Assembly (NCBI RefSeq): GCF_021869535.1
Contig: NW_026262734.1
Coordinates: 111,201,088 to 111,265,087, forward strand
Origin: Mytilus californianus
Taxonomy: Eukaryota > Mollusca > Bivalvia > Mytilida > Mytilidae
Direction: 5' to 3'
DNA length: 64,000 nt
In this document: piece after piece, positions 40,818 to 50,906 of the stretch
How positions within the stretch are numbered: the first letter of the stretch is position 1
Layout: each line of letters begins with the position of its first letter
Program-made: the position numbers and the translations under genes
The notes under the pieces: generated by a model
The model's input: the letters and a program-made list of their open reading frames with translations, nothing else
Told to the model about the DNA's origin: nothing
Databases searched by the model: none

Positions 40818-42974
40818 CACTCTAAAAAATGTGTTTAGAGCCTAAACACTTTCCTAAACACATTTATGAAACCGATTTTTGACATGTTTTAAATCTAAAC
40901 ATGTTTAATATTTAATGTGCTAACAGCCTAAACGTGTCAAGCTATAAAGTGCTTAGACTGTAAACATGTTTAGCTGTAAAGCGTTTAGACTAGAAACACG
41001 TTTAGCTAAAAAGTGCTTAGACTGTAAACATGTTTAGCTGTGAATTGTTGTATCTGGAAACATGTTTAGCTGAGAAGTGTTTTGTCTGGAAACACGTTTA
41101 GCTGTGAAGTGTTTTGAATGTAAACATGTTTAGACCATAAAGGGTCGTGAAGAAACATGTTTATCATTTTATTGTGAGAAGCCGTTACTTCATTAGTCCC
41201 CAATTAAACTAATATTCCGGAAGGCTTGACTGTAAAACGTATGATAGCTCTCAATAAAACAGGTTTCCATACCATCACAAAAAGGAGCCAATGCATCAAA
41301 CTAAGAAACTGGAATTTCCATAGCAAATTGAATGTGACCAATACCTTTTCAATCTCAATGAGTTTTTTCTTTAATTCAATTCACGTCATTCGACTATTGC
41401 ATTTTTTCTTTATTTCAAATATTCGTAAAACAGTCTAGAACTTTTGAAATGAAATTATCATTATACTAATTCTAGCTTTAAAAACAAAATTACAACATAT
41501 AAAACAAAGGAATTTATGTTATCATTTATTTCCAGTTTATCATTGAACACAATCAAAAATAAATTCATATCAAGGTACATGTACATAATATTGACCAATC
41601 TTCTACTTGTAGCCCATCCCTACAACAAAACAATTTGAAAATGTCCTGTTTTCATTTTACAGGTCAATAAGAGCTTCTCCTTTCTTAGTACCCAACTGCT
41701 GGTCAATGGCCTGAAATATAGAAAAATATTGATAAGCAACTAAGTAGAATTAATCTAAAAATATAAGAATACGAACTACAACATCAAAAAGTAAAAGCAT
41801 GATTTAAGATCCAGATAACAACATTAGGACCGTGGTATAAAAACATAAATTTACTGATGAATCAATTGATATTTTTAATATAAAACTTCTTTTCATGCTT
41901 AATATTATTCATTTGATCAAATATATATTGGCATTTTTAAAATCAAATACACTTTTGATTCTTACCTAGCAGCATATTTGCTACTGTTCTTTATCTCCTC
42001 TTTTAGCTTGCCAAGACAGATGATGATTTCCTCTGCACTTCTCTCATCTAGAATAAAACAATACATATCAATAAAATTATAAAAAAAAAATCACAACCGC
42101 TTATAACTATTGAAATAAACAAGTATCTTTCTATTTATTTTGAGGAAATGTTGATTGTGCATATCGGAAGTGCTTACGAAAACAATGAACTCGATATGAC
42201 ACTGGATTTACGAATGATGCACCTCATCCTGATAAGACTCGGCAGATTCCGCTACCCTTCGATCATGTTCCATTATAATCTGCCGAGGAGTACCGAACGA
42301 AAATTATCCTCACAAACTCCTTTCCAAGAACATATATAAATAAAAAAATAAATGCAAACTTGCATGATAGAACATTAAACAACTCTTATCATCTATACAC
42401 AAGATAGTTTGAACACTTAAAGCTCTTACAAGCACTTGTTTCGTGGGATGGTACCCCCTTTTCTCTCCTGCATTGCCTATACGGTAGTGTTCTTGTAAAT
42501 AATGCTTATAACTGTCAACAATCATTTAAAATTGGCAGTACAAAATAAAAGACAGTATAATCATAACTCCTTACCTTTCTGAAGCAGTCAAGTTACGGTC
42601 AGTTATGGTCAGAAGTAAACAGCGTGGCCTTTGACTTCGGGTTCTTTGTTTCTTCTTCCCGCTCAAAAATTAGCACGTGATATGAATGCCGTATTCGGCC
42701 TAAATGTGTTGTAATTCTAAACGTGTTTAGGAAAGTGTCTAAATATTGAAAGTGCTTAGAATTTAAACACGTTTAGCTTTATATACTTGACAAAGTAGCT
42801 AAACATGTTTAGCACAGCAACATGTTTATTGAAAAGTGCTGAGAGCCAAAACATGTTTATTGCGAAGTGCTGAGAGCCAAAACATGTTTATTTTTTTATG
42901 TTTAGAAATTAAACACTTTCCTAAGCACATAAGTCTTGCAACACGTTTAAATTCTAAGCACAATTTTTACAGTG
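40818..42974. mobile_element. 2.16-kb element with CACTSTAAAAA-type termini
   Basis: The left end CACTCTAAAAAATGTG and right end CAATTTTTACAGTG are inverted. TA flanks both ends. Inside each end lies an inverted minisatellite of about 30-32 bp units built round the palindrome TAAACATGTTTA (40880-41165 and 42715-42960). The centre holds minus-strand splice-like exons and a polyadenylation signal. No transposase motif was recognised. Confidence 0.75.
41525..42660 (-). other. spliced-gene-like cassette inside the TIR element
   Basis: On the minus strand a segment ends at 42575 with donor CAGAAAG|GTAAGG. An 82-nt exon at 41966-42047 lies between TTCTAG| and CTAG|GTAAGA and is open in one frame (EEIIICLGKLKEEIKNSS). 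A last exon from 41710 follows ATTTCAG| and reads AIDQQLGTKKGEALIDL to a TAA at 41657-41659. An AATAAA lies at 41525-41530. The phases of the two exons do not fit without an adjustment, so the protein is not certain. It could be a captured host gene fragment or the element's own transcript. I do not recognise it. Confidence 0.4.
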
Positions 42975-44129
42975 TATGGATATTTTACCAATAAATATAA
43001 AGTAATTTTTTAGTGTTCCTGATAAGCCATAATACTGAATTAAGAAAAGAAAACATCAAATGTACCACATTCAGAACAAATATTCTATAACTTCCTATAT
43101 AAATGATCTATAAATTCATGAACGCACCCTCACGAAAAAGATTATCAATTGCCATTTAGAACAGACTATTTGCCCTCAAGATGTCTTTTGGTTATTATGC
43201 TTATGTCTTATTGACGTGTACTCAATATCTCCTTTTTAAAAGATATGTTACACTCAGTATAATATTCTATTGAAAAGAAAAGAATATGCTTAAGCCAGTG
43301 TGAAGAAAAGACATATTAGGGTTTAGACGGTATAATTTTCTTTTGGTCAGAAATTTTGTTCACCACAATTGTGATTTGGATGGATTGATTGAGTGATTGT
43401 TGGTTGCTTAATGTCCAGTGGCAAATGATTGATGAAATGGCCAAGGATGGACCCATTAAAGTTATTGACAACAGTTCACACGATCCTTTAAATATTGGTC
43501 TTAAACATAGAATTTGCTAAAAGACCTTAAAATATATTGGTCATATAAACCCTACAAATTTAGTTATTTCAATTCTATTTATTTATAAACTACATTTGTT
43601 TTTAGCAGATATTCACAATCATACAACATGTGCACCATAATTCTAATTTCATTTGCATTATATGTTATTAATGTACTTGTGGTTGACAAATATTATACTC
43701 TCCAAATTTATTCTATGTTGCTCTTGGTCTCTTGTTCACACAACTGTATGTCTGTTAGTATTATTTAAGACTGTTCTCCTGGATCAATTATAATTTTCGC
43801 ACATGAATTCCGTCCTTTCTTTGCACTTTTCCTTGTGAGATTCCAATGATTATGATGATATAATCCTGTTGTTCATAATCAGTAAAAATATTCTTGAAAA
43901 ATTTTCTACAGCAGCTGTAATGTAAAAACAAAAGAAGATACATTTTGGTGGGCAATACATTTTTTTTAAATGGAATAGCAAAGAATACTAACATATCAAT
44001 TTTTATTGAAATCTCAGCATAAATAGATGTTTGCCAAGATATGTCATTTTGTAAACAAGAGTGCAGACGCTGAAATTTCTCAACTGCTTTACTTATCTTT
44101 AAAGTCTGATATATATCAGTGAATCACAC
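42975..44129. other. AT-rich sequence with a SINE 2 tail at about 43382-43440
   Basis: GATTGATTGAGTGATTGTTG and GTCCAGTGGCAAATGATTG are the inverted end of SINE family 2. Nothing else is recognised. Confidence 0.5.
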
Positions 44130-44600
44130 CATACACCATTTATAGCCTATTGCTCATAGCATCTGAGAAACAGACCTAATTAGAGACTTATGAACCATAC
44201 AAATGAGGTCCAGATTAGATAAACACTGCAGACAACACGTACACCATGCAACCATTCCTAGCTACACATATAGCTAATCTATTGATTATAGTATCTGAGA
44301 AACAGACATAACCATGAAAATTTAACATTGAATAATGAACCATGAAAATGAGGTCAAGGTCAGATGACACCTGCCAGACAAATACACCTTACAATATTCC
44401 ATACCATAAATATATTTGATCTATTGTTTATAGTAATAGTATCTGAGAAATAGACCAAACCACAAAAACTTAACATTGTCCTATGAACTATGTTTAAAGG
44501 TCAAGGTTAAATGAAACCTGCCAGACAGACATGTACATCCTATAAACATACCATACACCATATACATGTGATCTATTGCTAATAGTATATGAGAAACCAA
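44130..44600. repeat. tandem repeat, unit about 130-150 bp
   Basis: ATCTGAGAAACAGAC starts at about 44161 and 44292, with variants at 44441 and 44587. Each unit also has AACCATGAAAATGAGGTCAA, GACACCTGCCAGACA, and ATACACCATATA-type words. Confidence 0.8.
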
Positions 44601-44616
44601 CCAACTCGGCTAACAT

Positions 44617-45160
44617 TCTGGTTTGTACTTGGCATTAAGATTCTGCGACTCTTTTCACAAAAAAATCTTACAATTGAAATTGATCGTAAGTTATACTGAA
44701 ATGTGTATGATTTACGAGTAATTTTACTCTTAAGATTTTTTTTGTGAAAAGAGACGCTGGCTTGCATGAAGATGTTGGTGTGTACTCGGCATGAAGATTC
44801 TGGTTTTTACTCGGCATTAAGATTCTGGTTTGTACTTGGCATTAAGATTCTGGTTTGTTCTCGGCATTAAGATTCTGGTCTGTACTCGGCATTAAGATTC
44901 TAGTTGGCATTATTATTCCGGTTTGTACTTGGCAGTAAGATTCTGTTTTGTACTCGGCATGAAGATTCTGGTTTGTAGTTGGCATTAAGATTCTAGTTTG
45001 TACTCGGCATTACGATTCTGGTTTGTACTCGGCATTAAGATTCTGGTTTGTACTCGGCATTAAGATTCTGGTTTGTACTCGGCAGTAACATTCTGGTTTG
45101 TACTTGGGATTAAGATTCTTGTGTGTATTTGACATTAATATTATGGTTTGTACTATTTTG
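44617..45160. repeat. 25-bp minisatellite array (copy B)
   Basis: About 17 units of the same ATTCTGGTTTGTACTCGGCA-type repeat as at the left edge, interrupted once by a hairpin element. Minus-strand frames reading ILMPSTNQN repeats come from this array. Confidence 0.92.
44645..44757. mobile_element. 113-bp hairpin (MITE-like) insertion in the minisatellite
   Basis: Arms GCGACTCTTTTCACAAAAAA and its inverse ending TTTGTGAAAAGAGACGC (about 26 bp) enclose a 60-bp loop. Minisatellite units abut on both sides, so the empty site is clear. Copy A of the array does not show this insertion. Confidence 0.8.
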
Positions 45161-45294
45161 TAATGATTTGAATGTATGAATGTTACATGTTCTGTCAATA
45201 TTCCTGCAATACTCAATGAATTTCACCAAAACTTTCAGAATCATATCTTAATACTGTTTTCAACACAGATTAGTTAACAATCAACGATATGCAA

Positions 45295-45880
45295 ACCTCC
45301 TGCGCAGATTCTGCATTCCAGTTTTTAGTGTGGTTCGTGTTGCTCAGTCTTTAGTTTTCTTGTGTATTGTGTACTGTTGTATTCGTCGTTTTTCCTTTTT
45401 TGCCATGGCATAGTCAGTCTATTGTCTACTTTTTGATGAGTTTGAATATCTCGGGCTGTAGTATCTTTTTTTAGCATTCCTGATGAAGGGAAATCCAGAA
45501 AAACGCTTCGGACGCATGAATTTATAATGTATTGTTTTCTTTTTTTTCTACAACAGATCGATACCTCTGCTGGTGGACTTTCAGTCGCCGAGGGTATCAT
45601 CAGCTCAGATGTCAGTACTTCGGTACTAACATGATGTATAATAAACCTTTCAAAAATTGACTGTTTATAAATTTATAATTATTAGGAATCTAAGGTTTCA
45701 ACTCCCTCAGGAAAAGTTGACCGATCTATTTTGCTATCATTTTAAGGCCCCTTTTTGATCATATAGCTCTTTAACTCTTTCGGTTCTTATACATCTTTGA
45801 CTTTCAAATATTCTGCTTTGACCGTTCCTTAAGGTCAATCCAGAAAAGCGTTTTGAAATTGTATAAAGTGTTGATTAAAT
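45295..45880 (+). repeat. retroelement tail modules, copy B of 1182-1870
   Basis: Same order of blocks as in copy A (CTTCGGACGCATG, AGTCGCCGAGGGTATCATCA, AGTACTTCGGTACT). Copy B retains 'CTGCTGGTGGACTTTCAGTC', which is missing from copy A, and lacks about 100 bp of the first module. Confidence 0.75.
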
Positions 45881-46037
45881 TTTGTTCGCCTCTCTTTTAC
45901 GTAATAAACTAAAATACATTGGGAATTTTACATTTTGTAAATCATCATATTTCTTACTCACGTTGAAGATCTGGTGTAAGAAAAGGATATTATTCAATGT
46001 TATTATATTATACATTCATTATTTTCTTAATCTGCAT

Positions 46038-46275
46038 AGGAGCCTCGGTGGTCGAGTGGTCTTAGTAGTCAACAGGAGGTTTTGTGTTCGATTCCGGCAC
46101 GTGGCAGATGTGTTCGACTCCAATCTTAATTGACTAGGATTGTCAGTTTTCCTACCGAAGGTTTGTGGTTCTCACCGGGCACTCCGGCTTCCTCCACCAA
46201 TAAAAAACGACCCCCACGAGATAGCACAATAGTGCTGAAAGTGGCGTTAAACACAAATCAATAAATCAATAAATC
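46038..46275 (+). mobile_element. tRNA-derived SINE (family 1), copy B
   Basis: Orthologous by duplication with 1967-2206: GCCTCGGTGGTCGAGTGG, TTCGATTCCGGCACG, GGTTCTCACCGGGCACTCC, and a tail of ATCAATAAATC repeats. Confidence 0.85.
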
Positions 46276-46367
46276 TGATAATCATATTTACAGACACAAT
46301 AACGCCATACATTTAAAACGTCGGTACCCTAATATTTTGAAGGTTGATCTTTTAACTCTTATTTTGC

Positions 46368-46536
46368 AGATCTGGTATGACAACAGGGTTTTATTTACTA
46401 ATAATTAAAACATATATGATAAAATCCTTAAAATTTTGGCTTTTTATAACATTTTGTAATACAAAATGTGTTTTATTTAATTCTTGTTTTTTAGATCTGG
46501 AATGAGACCATCATGATATTCATTAAACAATTAAAC
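46368..46536 (+). other. splice-acceptor/5'-UTR block upstream of receptor B
   Basis: TTTTGCAG|ATCTGG (AG at 46368-46369) and TTTTTTAG|ATCTGG (AG at 46493-46494) correspond to 2301 and 2427 in copy A. The related first copy is at about 45967. The last is 42 bases before the conserved ATG. Confidence 0.5.
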
Positions 46537-47562
46537 ATGAATGAGACGGAAGTAAGCGCAACTACAGTGACTGCTACAGTTTTGTACATTTCATTCTCTA
46601 CAGTAACACTAGCCTTAAATCTTTTAGCAATAATCATCTTAATTAAAACCAAAACATTACGGCAGCCAAAATTCACCTGTCTCACATTGTGTCTCAGTGT
46701 TGGTAACATCATAGCTAGTGCAACTGGCATTTTTACTGGAATTATTATATTACTGAAATTAGGGAATATTCATATTCCCTACATTTGTCTTGTCGTTATA
46801 TCCGTTTTGTCCGCATCGAACATATTTTCTCTAGTGCAAATCTTTTTTATCTGTATTGAACGATTCCTAGCCACCAGTTCTACACGACAAACTAACACAT
46901 GGTCAAAGAGACACACCATGTCTTATATAGCCTCGTTTTCATTGATTATTGCATACAGCGGTTTAATTGGCGGTTTATATGGAAATCCGAATTCAACAAC
47001 ATGCCAACTTGATATCCTTTTCAACGATAACTTCTGGATATATCAACTCTCCATGTCAACATGCAGACTCTGTATATATGTATTAATTGTTGTTTTTTAT
47101 GGCATGATTTTCTTCCGATTAAAAAAGAGAATGACTGTGGTTTATCATGAAGATACGTCAGCTAAACCGGCTCAATCTGGATCACATTCAGATCAGCAGC
47201 TATCAGGTTGTTCATACGGTCAGGATGGCAGTAAAGGAAAATCCAGCTTTCCTTCTGAGCAAAGAAAAAAGTATTGCAAACAACGAAAATCAACAACACT
47301 GAACAGACACCCAGATTTAACGAAACACACGGATCAATTCAGGAGATCGATAAATACGCTAGGGATAATAATTATGGTAGTAACAGTCAGTGTATTACCT
47401 TCTGTAATCATTAACATTGTATCGGCTAGTAATGCTAACATCGATCTAACGAAACATATACAGTTTTCTAACATGTTAGCTATGATTGATCCAATTGCAG
47501 AACCTTTTTTATACGTCCTGCGATTAAGAGAGTATCGAAAGGCAATCGTGTACAAATGTTAA
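46537..47562 (+). CDS. rhodopsin-class G-protein-coupled receptor, copy B
   Basis: 341 residues from the ATG shared with copy A. An in-frame ATG 24 bases upstream (46513) would add MIFIKQLN and is created by a single base change, so either start is possible. All motifs of copy A are kept: N28, N57 at 2.50, ERF at 108-110, the C84/C156 pair, SVLP, and EPFLY at 322-326. By eye about 28 residues differ, mostly in the first intracellular loop, the third loop and near the ends of TM3 and TM4-5. Around 29 replacement and 17 silent changes suggest weak to moderate purifying selection, so both copies may still work. Residue 339 is Y here and C in copy A. The gene is intronless in its coding part. The ligand is unknown. 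Confidence 0.88.
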   Translation: MNETEVSATTVTATVLYISFSTVTLALNLLAIIILIKTKTLRQPKFTCLTLCLSVGNIIASATGIFTGIIILLKLGNIHIPYICLVVISVLSASNIFSLVQIFFICIERFLATSSTRQTNTWSKRHTMSYIASFSLIIAYSGLIGGLYGNPNSTTCQLDILFNDNFWIYQLSMSTCRLCIYVLIVVFYGMIFFRLKKRMTVVYHEDTSAKPAQSGSHSDQQLSGCSYGQDGSKGKSSFPSEQRKKYCKQRKSTTLNRHPDLTKHTDQFRRSINTLGIIIMVVTVSVLPSVIINIVSASNANIDLTKHIQFSNMLAMIDPIAEPFLYVLRLREYRKAIVYKC

Positions 47563-47975
47563 ATACTTGTAAAAAAATATTTGGAAAGACAATTCTGTAC
47601 ATTTCATCAATCTCAATATTAAAGTCGAATGTCTGCAGCCGTAGGTATCAAGCGAAACTCGGGTAACATGGTTCGTTATAAGTTTCGCCAGAAACTTTAA
47701 ATCGGAAAAATGCAAAATAGATGGGGACATAAAAACGAAACCCTGTCGGTTCGCGAAAAATGGAACACGTTTTTGCTGTTCAATTTCAAATACAATTTTA
47801 AGACTTGAGAGCTTACAATTAACAGTACCAATGGACACAGAATTGCAGTTAGTTTTGATTTAATTGAGTAGATTAACATAAGCACTTGTTGCTTGTTTCT
47901 GAATCCTATTTGTGAATGTGAATATATATTGTAATTCGTATAATTCATAATAAAATATTGTTTACACTAAGATTT
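47563..47975 (+). terminator. 3' UTR and polyadenylation signal of receptor B
   Basis: AATAAA at 47949-47954 in sequence matching 3497-3860. About 45-50 bp near 47845-47915 are absent from copy A. Confidence 0.5.
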
Positions 47976-48410
47976 GTGAGCCCGATCTTGCATTATTCCT
48001 TTGTTTGTATTCTAAAAAAAAATGCTTGATGATTGTATTGGTAGACAAAGAAATGTGATATTTCATTGCATCTTGTAACACTGACTGTGAAATGGGTTAT
48101 TTCTATTTGATGAGGCACGTGATTTAAAAAAAAACTATGTTCTGCGTGTTTTTGCCTCGTTAAGTTTATTTAATCATTAGCTCTAAACTTTGCGTTGATG
48201 GGGTAGTTGAACTAGTTCAAACATAGACATAGTACAGCCAGGTGTTTATTCGTAGAGAAAGGCAAGATTTCATTTATATGCATTGTCTATAACGTTATAA
48301 GACTTGTGCGATTTATAGCTTCGTATGTTGTATTTCTGACACCTCTCCTAGTTGAACACCATGGGTTTCCCCTTTTTTTTTTTTTTTGCTTTGTCGTTTA
48401 GATGCTGTCT
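47976..48410. other. duplicated non-coding flank, no gene seen
   Basis: Counterpart of 3861-4280, with a longer T run at about 48368-48388. Confidence 0.7.
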
Positions 48411-48797
48411 AATTGACTATTTCCCATATCTCCTATTATTAAAAACGAAATAAAATTCTAAATTTGATATAGTTCTCATTTTCATCGAAATAACGGTGAA
48501 TGTTAGTTTAAATAATATTAAAACTAACAGCCATATCATTTAATATTTTCGATTTTTATATGTACTTCCAATTTCTAAGGGAACGATGCAGCTAAACATT
48601 ATCTTAATCAACCATCTTTTATGTAACAATAACAAATTGTCAGCACTTCTGTCTATCCAATAGACGTATTTACACTTGTACGCAAATTTGTCGGTCATTT
48701 CTTAAAAGTCAACTTGAGAAACGCATGATCTTGTGCAATGCCAAAATATAAGTAAAAAGTATCGAATATAGAGTTATATGATGGCTTATAGGTCACA
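48411..48797. repeat. local duplication flank, copy 3 of 3
   Basis: Third copy of 4281-4655, carrying a few bases of insertion near 48615. Confidence 0.85.
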
Positions 48798-49310
48798 TGA
48801 TACCAGTGTACAAAAACAAAGGAGACAAGATGAATCCTAAATATTATAGACCTATCACATTGTTATCTTGTTTAGCAAAAGTTTTTACATCCATTTTGAA
48901 CGATAGATTAAATGTTTTTATTGAAGAATATAAATTATTACATTAAAACCAAGCTGGTTTTCGACATGGTAACTCAACTAATAATCATATATTTTCATTG
49001 TATGCATTATTGGAATTACTCTATCTCTCAGAAAGAAAATGTTATATTGTGCTTTTGTCGATTTTGAAAAAGCATTTGACTTTGTTCACCGAAATTCATT
49101 ATTTTTTAAACTTGTTCAAACAAATATTACTGGCAATTTTTTAAGAATCATACAAAATATGTATGAAAATGTAAAATCATGTATTAAACATAACAATGAA
49201 ACTTCAGAAATCTTTTTCTCTGAAATTGGAGTAAGACAGGGAGAAAATTTATCGCCTGTATTATTTTCACTGTATCTAAATGATTTGCAATCATATTCAA
49301 AAATATTTAT
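48798..49310 (+). pseudogene. LINE A fragment, copy 3
   Basis: Reads YRPITLLSCLAKVFTSIL-like, a palm A segment CAFVDFEKAFDFVHRNSLFF (open from 49039), then RQGENLSPVLFSLYLNDLQS. The following codons are deleted: DLQSY joins directly to SKIF, removing the GIKGVES region and everything after SKIF. The break joins to minus-strand Penelope-like sequence at about 49310. Confidence 0.85.
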
Positions 49311-50906
49311 GGATGATTTCAACTTCACCATTTGGAACTCTTGGTTTAATAGTTTCCTCGTGAGCAGCAACCCTCTATCAAGGAAATCATGATAGGAAAT
49401 ACAAACCCGGGAATATCGTATCAATTGGGAGATATATACTCCGTATGCAGGCGCTGCTGGAATGTTGCTACATAGAAATGGAAAGTTCACAATTGGGAAG
49501 CTAAAATCATCTCTTTTGTCGTAAAGTTTTGTTTTCAACAGACCCTCATTGTCAATTTCTAGATGTCAGTCAAGATATGAGGCAGACTTAACTGTATCTG
49601 TTGTATCCTTTATCTCTAGTTCGATGAGATAGATGCGTTCAACATAGTCACCAAATTTTGAATTATTTAGTGAGAAAACATCATCTATATAGCGGAAAGT
49701 AAAGTTAAAGGATATTGCTTACTTCTTATCTTTCTTCCTAAGAAGTTCTTGTATGAAGTCAGCCTCATAATAATAAAGAAACAAGTCGGCAAGAAGAGGG
49801 GCACAATTGTTTCCCATTGGAATGCCGACAGTCTGTTGAAAAACACGTCCTCCAAACGTAACAAATATGTTGTCAATCAAGAAATCAAGCATCTTGATAA
49901 TGTCAGTTTCAGAGAATTTTTTGTTTGAATCAGAGTGATACTTTACAAAGTAGGATTTATCCCTCCCCAAGACAAGATACTGGTATCTACGTTCGCCATT
50001 CTTTTTTATGAAACAAAGCAATACCAAATCTTTCAATTTGTCTTTTAGTTTGGAATGGGGAATACTTGTGTAAAGTGTAGGAAAGTCAAATGTTTTAATA
50101 CTATTGCAAGATGAGAGAGTCTTAGATTGTATGTACTCTAACAGATCTTTGGAATTTTTTAGTATCCACATCTGATTCACGCCACCTCTAGAATAGGCAG
50201 TTTCACAATAACTTAAAAGCCCGGCTTTGATTGCTGATAAAATAGATGTTAATAATTCAGAAAGAGGTTTCGTGGAGCACTTGGAAGACCCAGCAATATA
50301 CCGTTGTTTGTAAGGACACTTGTGTAGTTTAGGTATCCAATACAGTGATGGAAGATCCAGTTCTTCGTCTTTGGTTGAAATTCCAAAGGAACATAGAACA
50401 GACCTATGATTATCCAGGATTTCCTCTTTGGTAAGTGTCGTGAGGGTGTATGTTGAGTTTCAAAGTTAATTGTCAATACCTAATTCATTTATCAAGCAGT
50501 TTATGCAATGAGATTTACACACAAAAACCATGTTGTTTGGGGCTTTATCTGCGGGGACAACAACATATTTGTCATGGAGGTAGGACAAGTGTTTTGCAAC
50601 ATTTGGGTCTTTAAAGATTGACGTAGCATGGGTATTGATAGACCCATTTAGTTTCTTAATTCTGATTTGTATCAACGACCTCACAGCCTTCATCCATTTG
50701 GAAAGAGTATCTACGTCTTCTTTCTTGCGTTTAGCCCATTGCCTGGCATAACCCTCGACCAAATCCATCAGTATTTTGAAGTTGTATTTCCAATTGATGG
50801 ATTTAGGCTCACGATATTTCGAACCTTTGGATAACACATTTCGCAGGGAAGTGTTATTGACAATGTTGAGGTCTCCGGTAATAACGTGGCCAGCCGGACT
50901 AAACAA
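49311..50906 (-). pseudogene. Penelope-like reverse transcriptase, 5'- and 3'-truncated
   Basis: Read from 50906 downwards: fingers with KYVVVPADKAPNNMVFVCKS (about 50560), a frameshifted stretch near 50250-50480, SRGGVNQMWILKNSKDLLEY (about 50190), TFDFPTLYTSIPHSKLKDKL (palm A, about 50090), GGRVFQQTVGIPMGNNCAPL (palm B, about 49850-49800), an in-frame TAA near 49728, and FRYIDDVFSLNN with the YIDD catalytic residues at 49680-49691. KLYDKRDDFSFPIVNFPFLC and YGVYISQLIRYSR follow. It stops in KLKSS at the LINE A junction, so the usual C-terminus and any GIY-YIG nuclease are missing. Assignment to Penelope-like elements rests on motif pattern; a Naiad-type member is possible. Confidence 0.8.

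Noticed and set aside
44990..45600. Minus-strand frames reading ILMPSTNQN repeats
   Set aside because: Translation of the 25-bp minisatellite (25 is not a multiple of three, so frames change); not a protein repeat.
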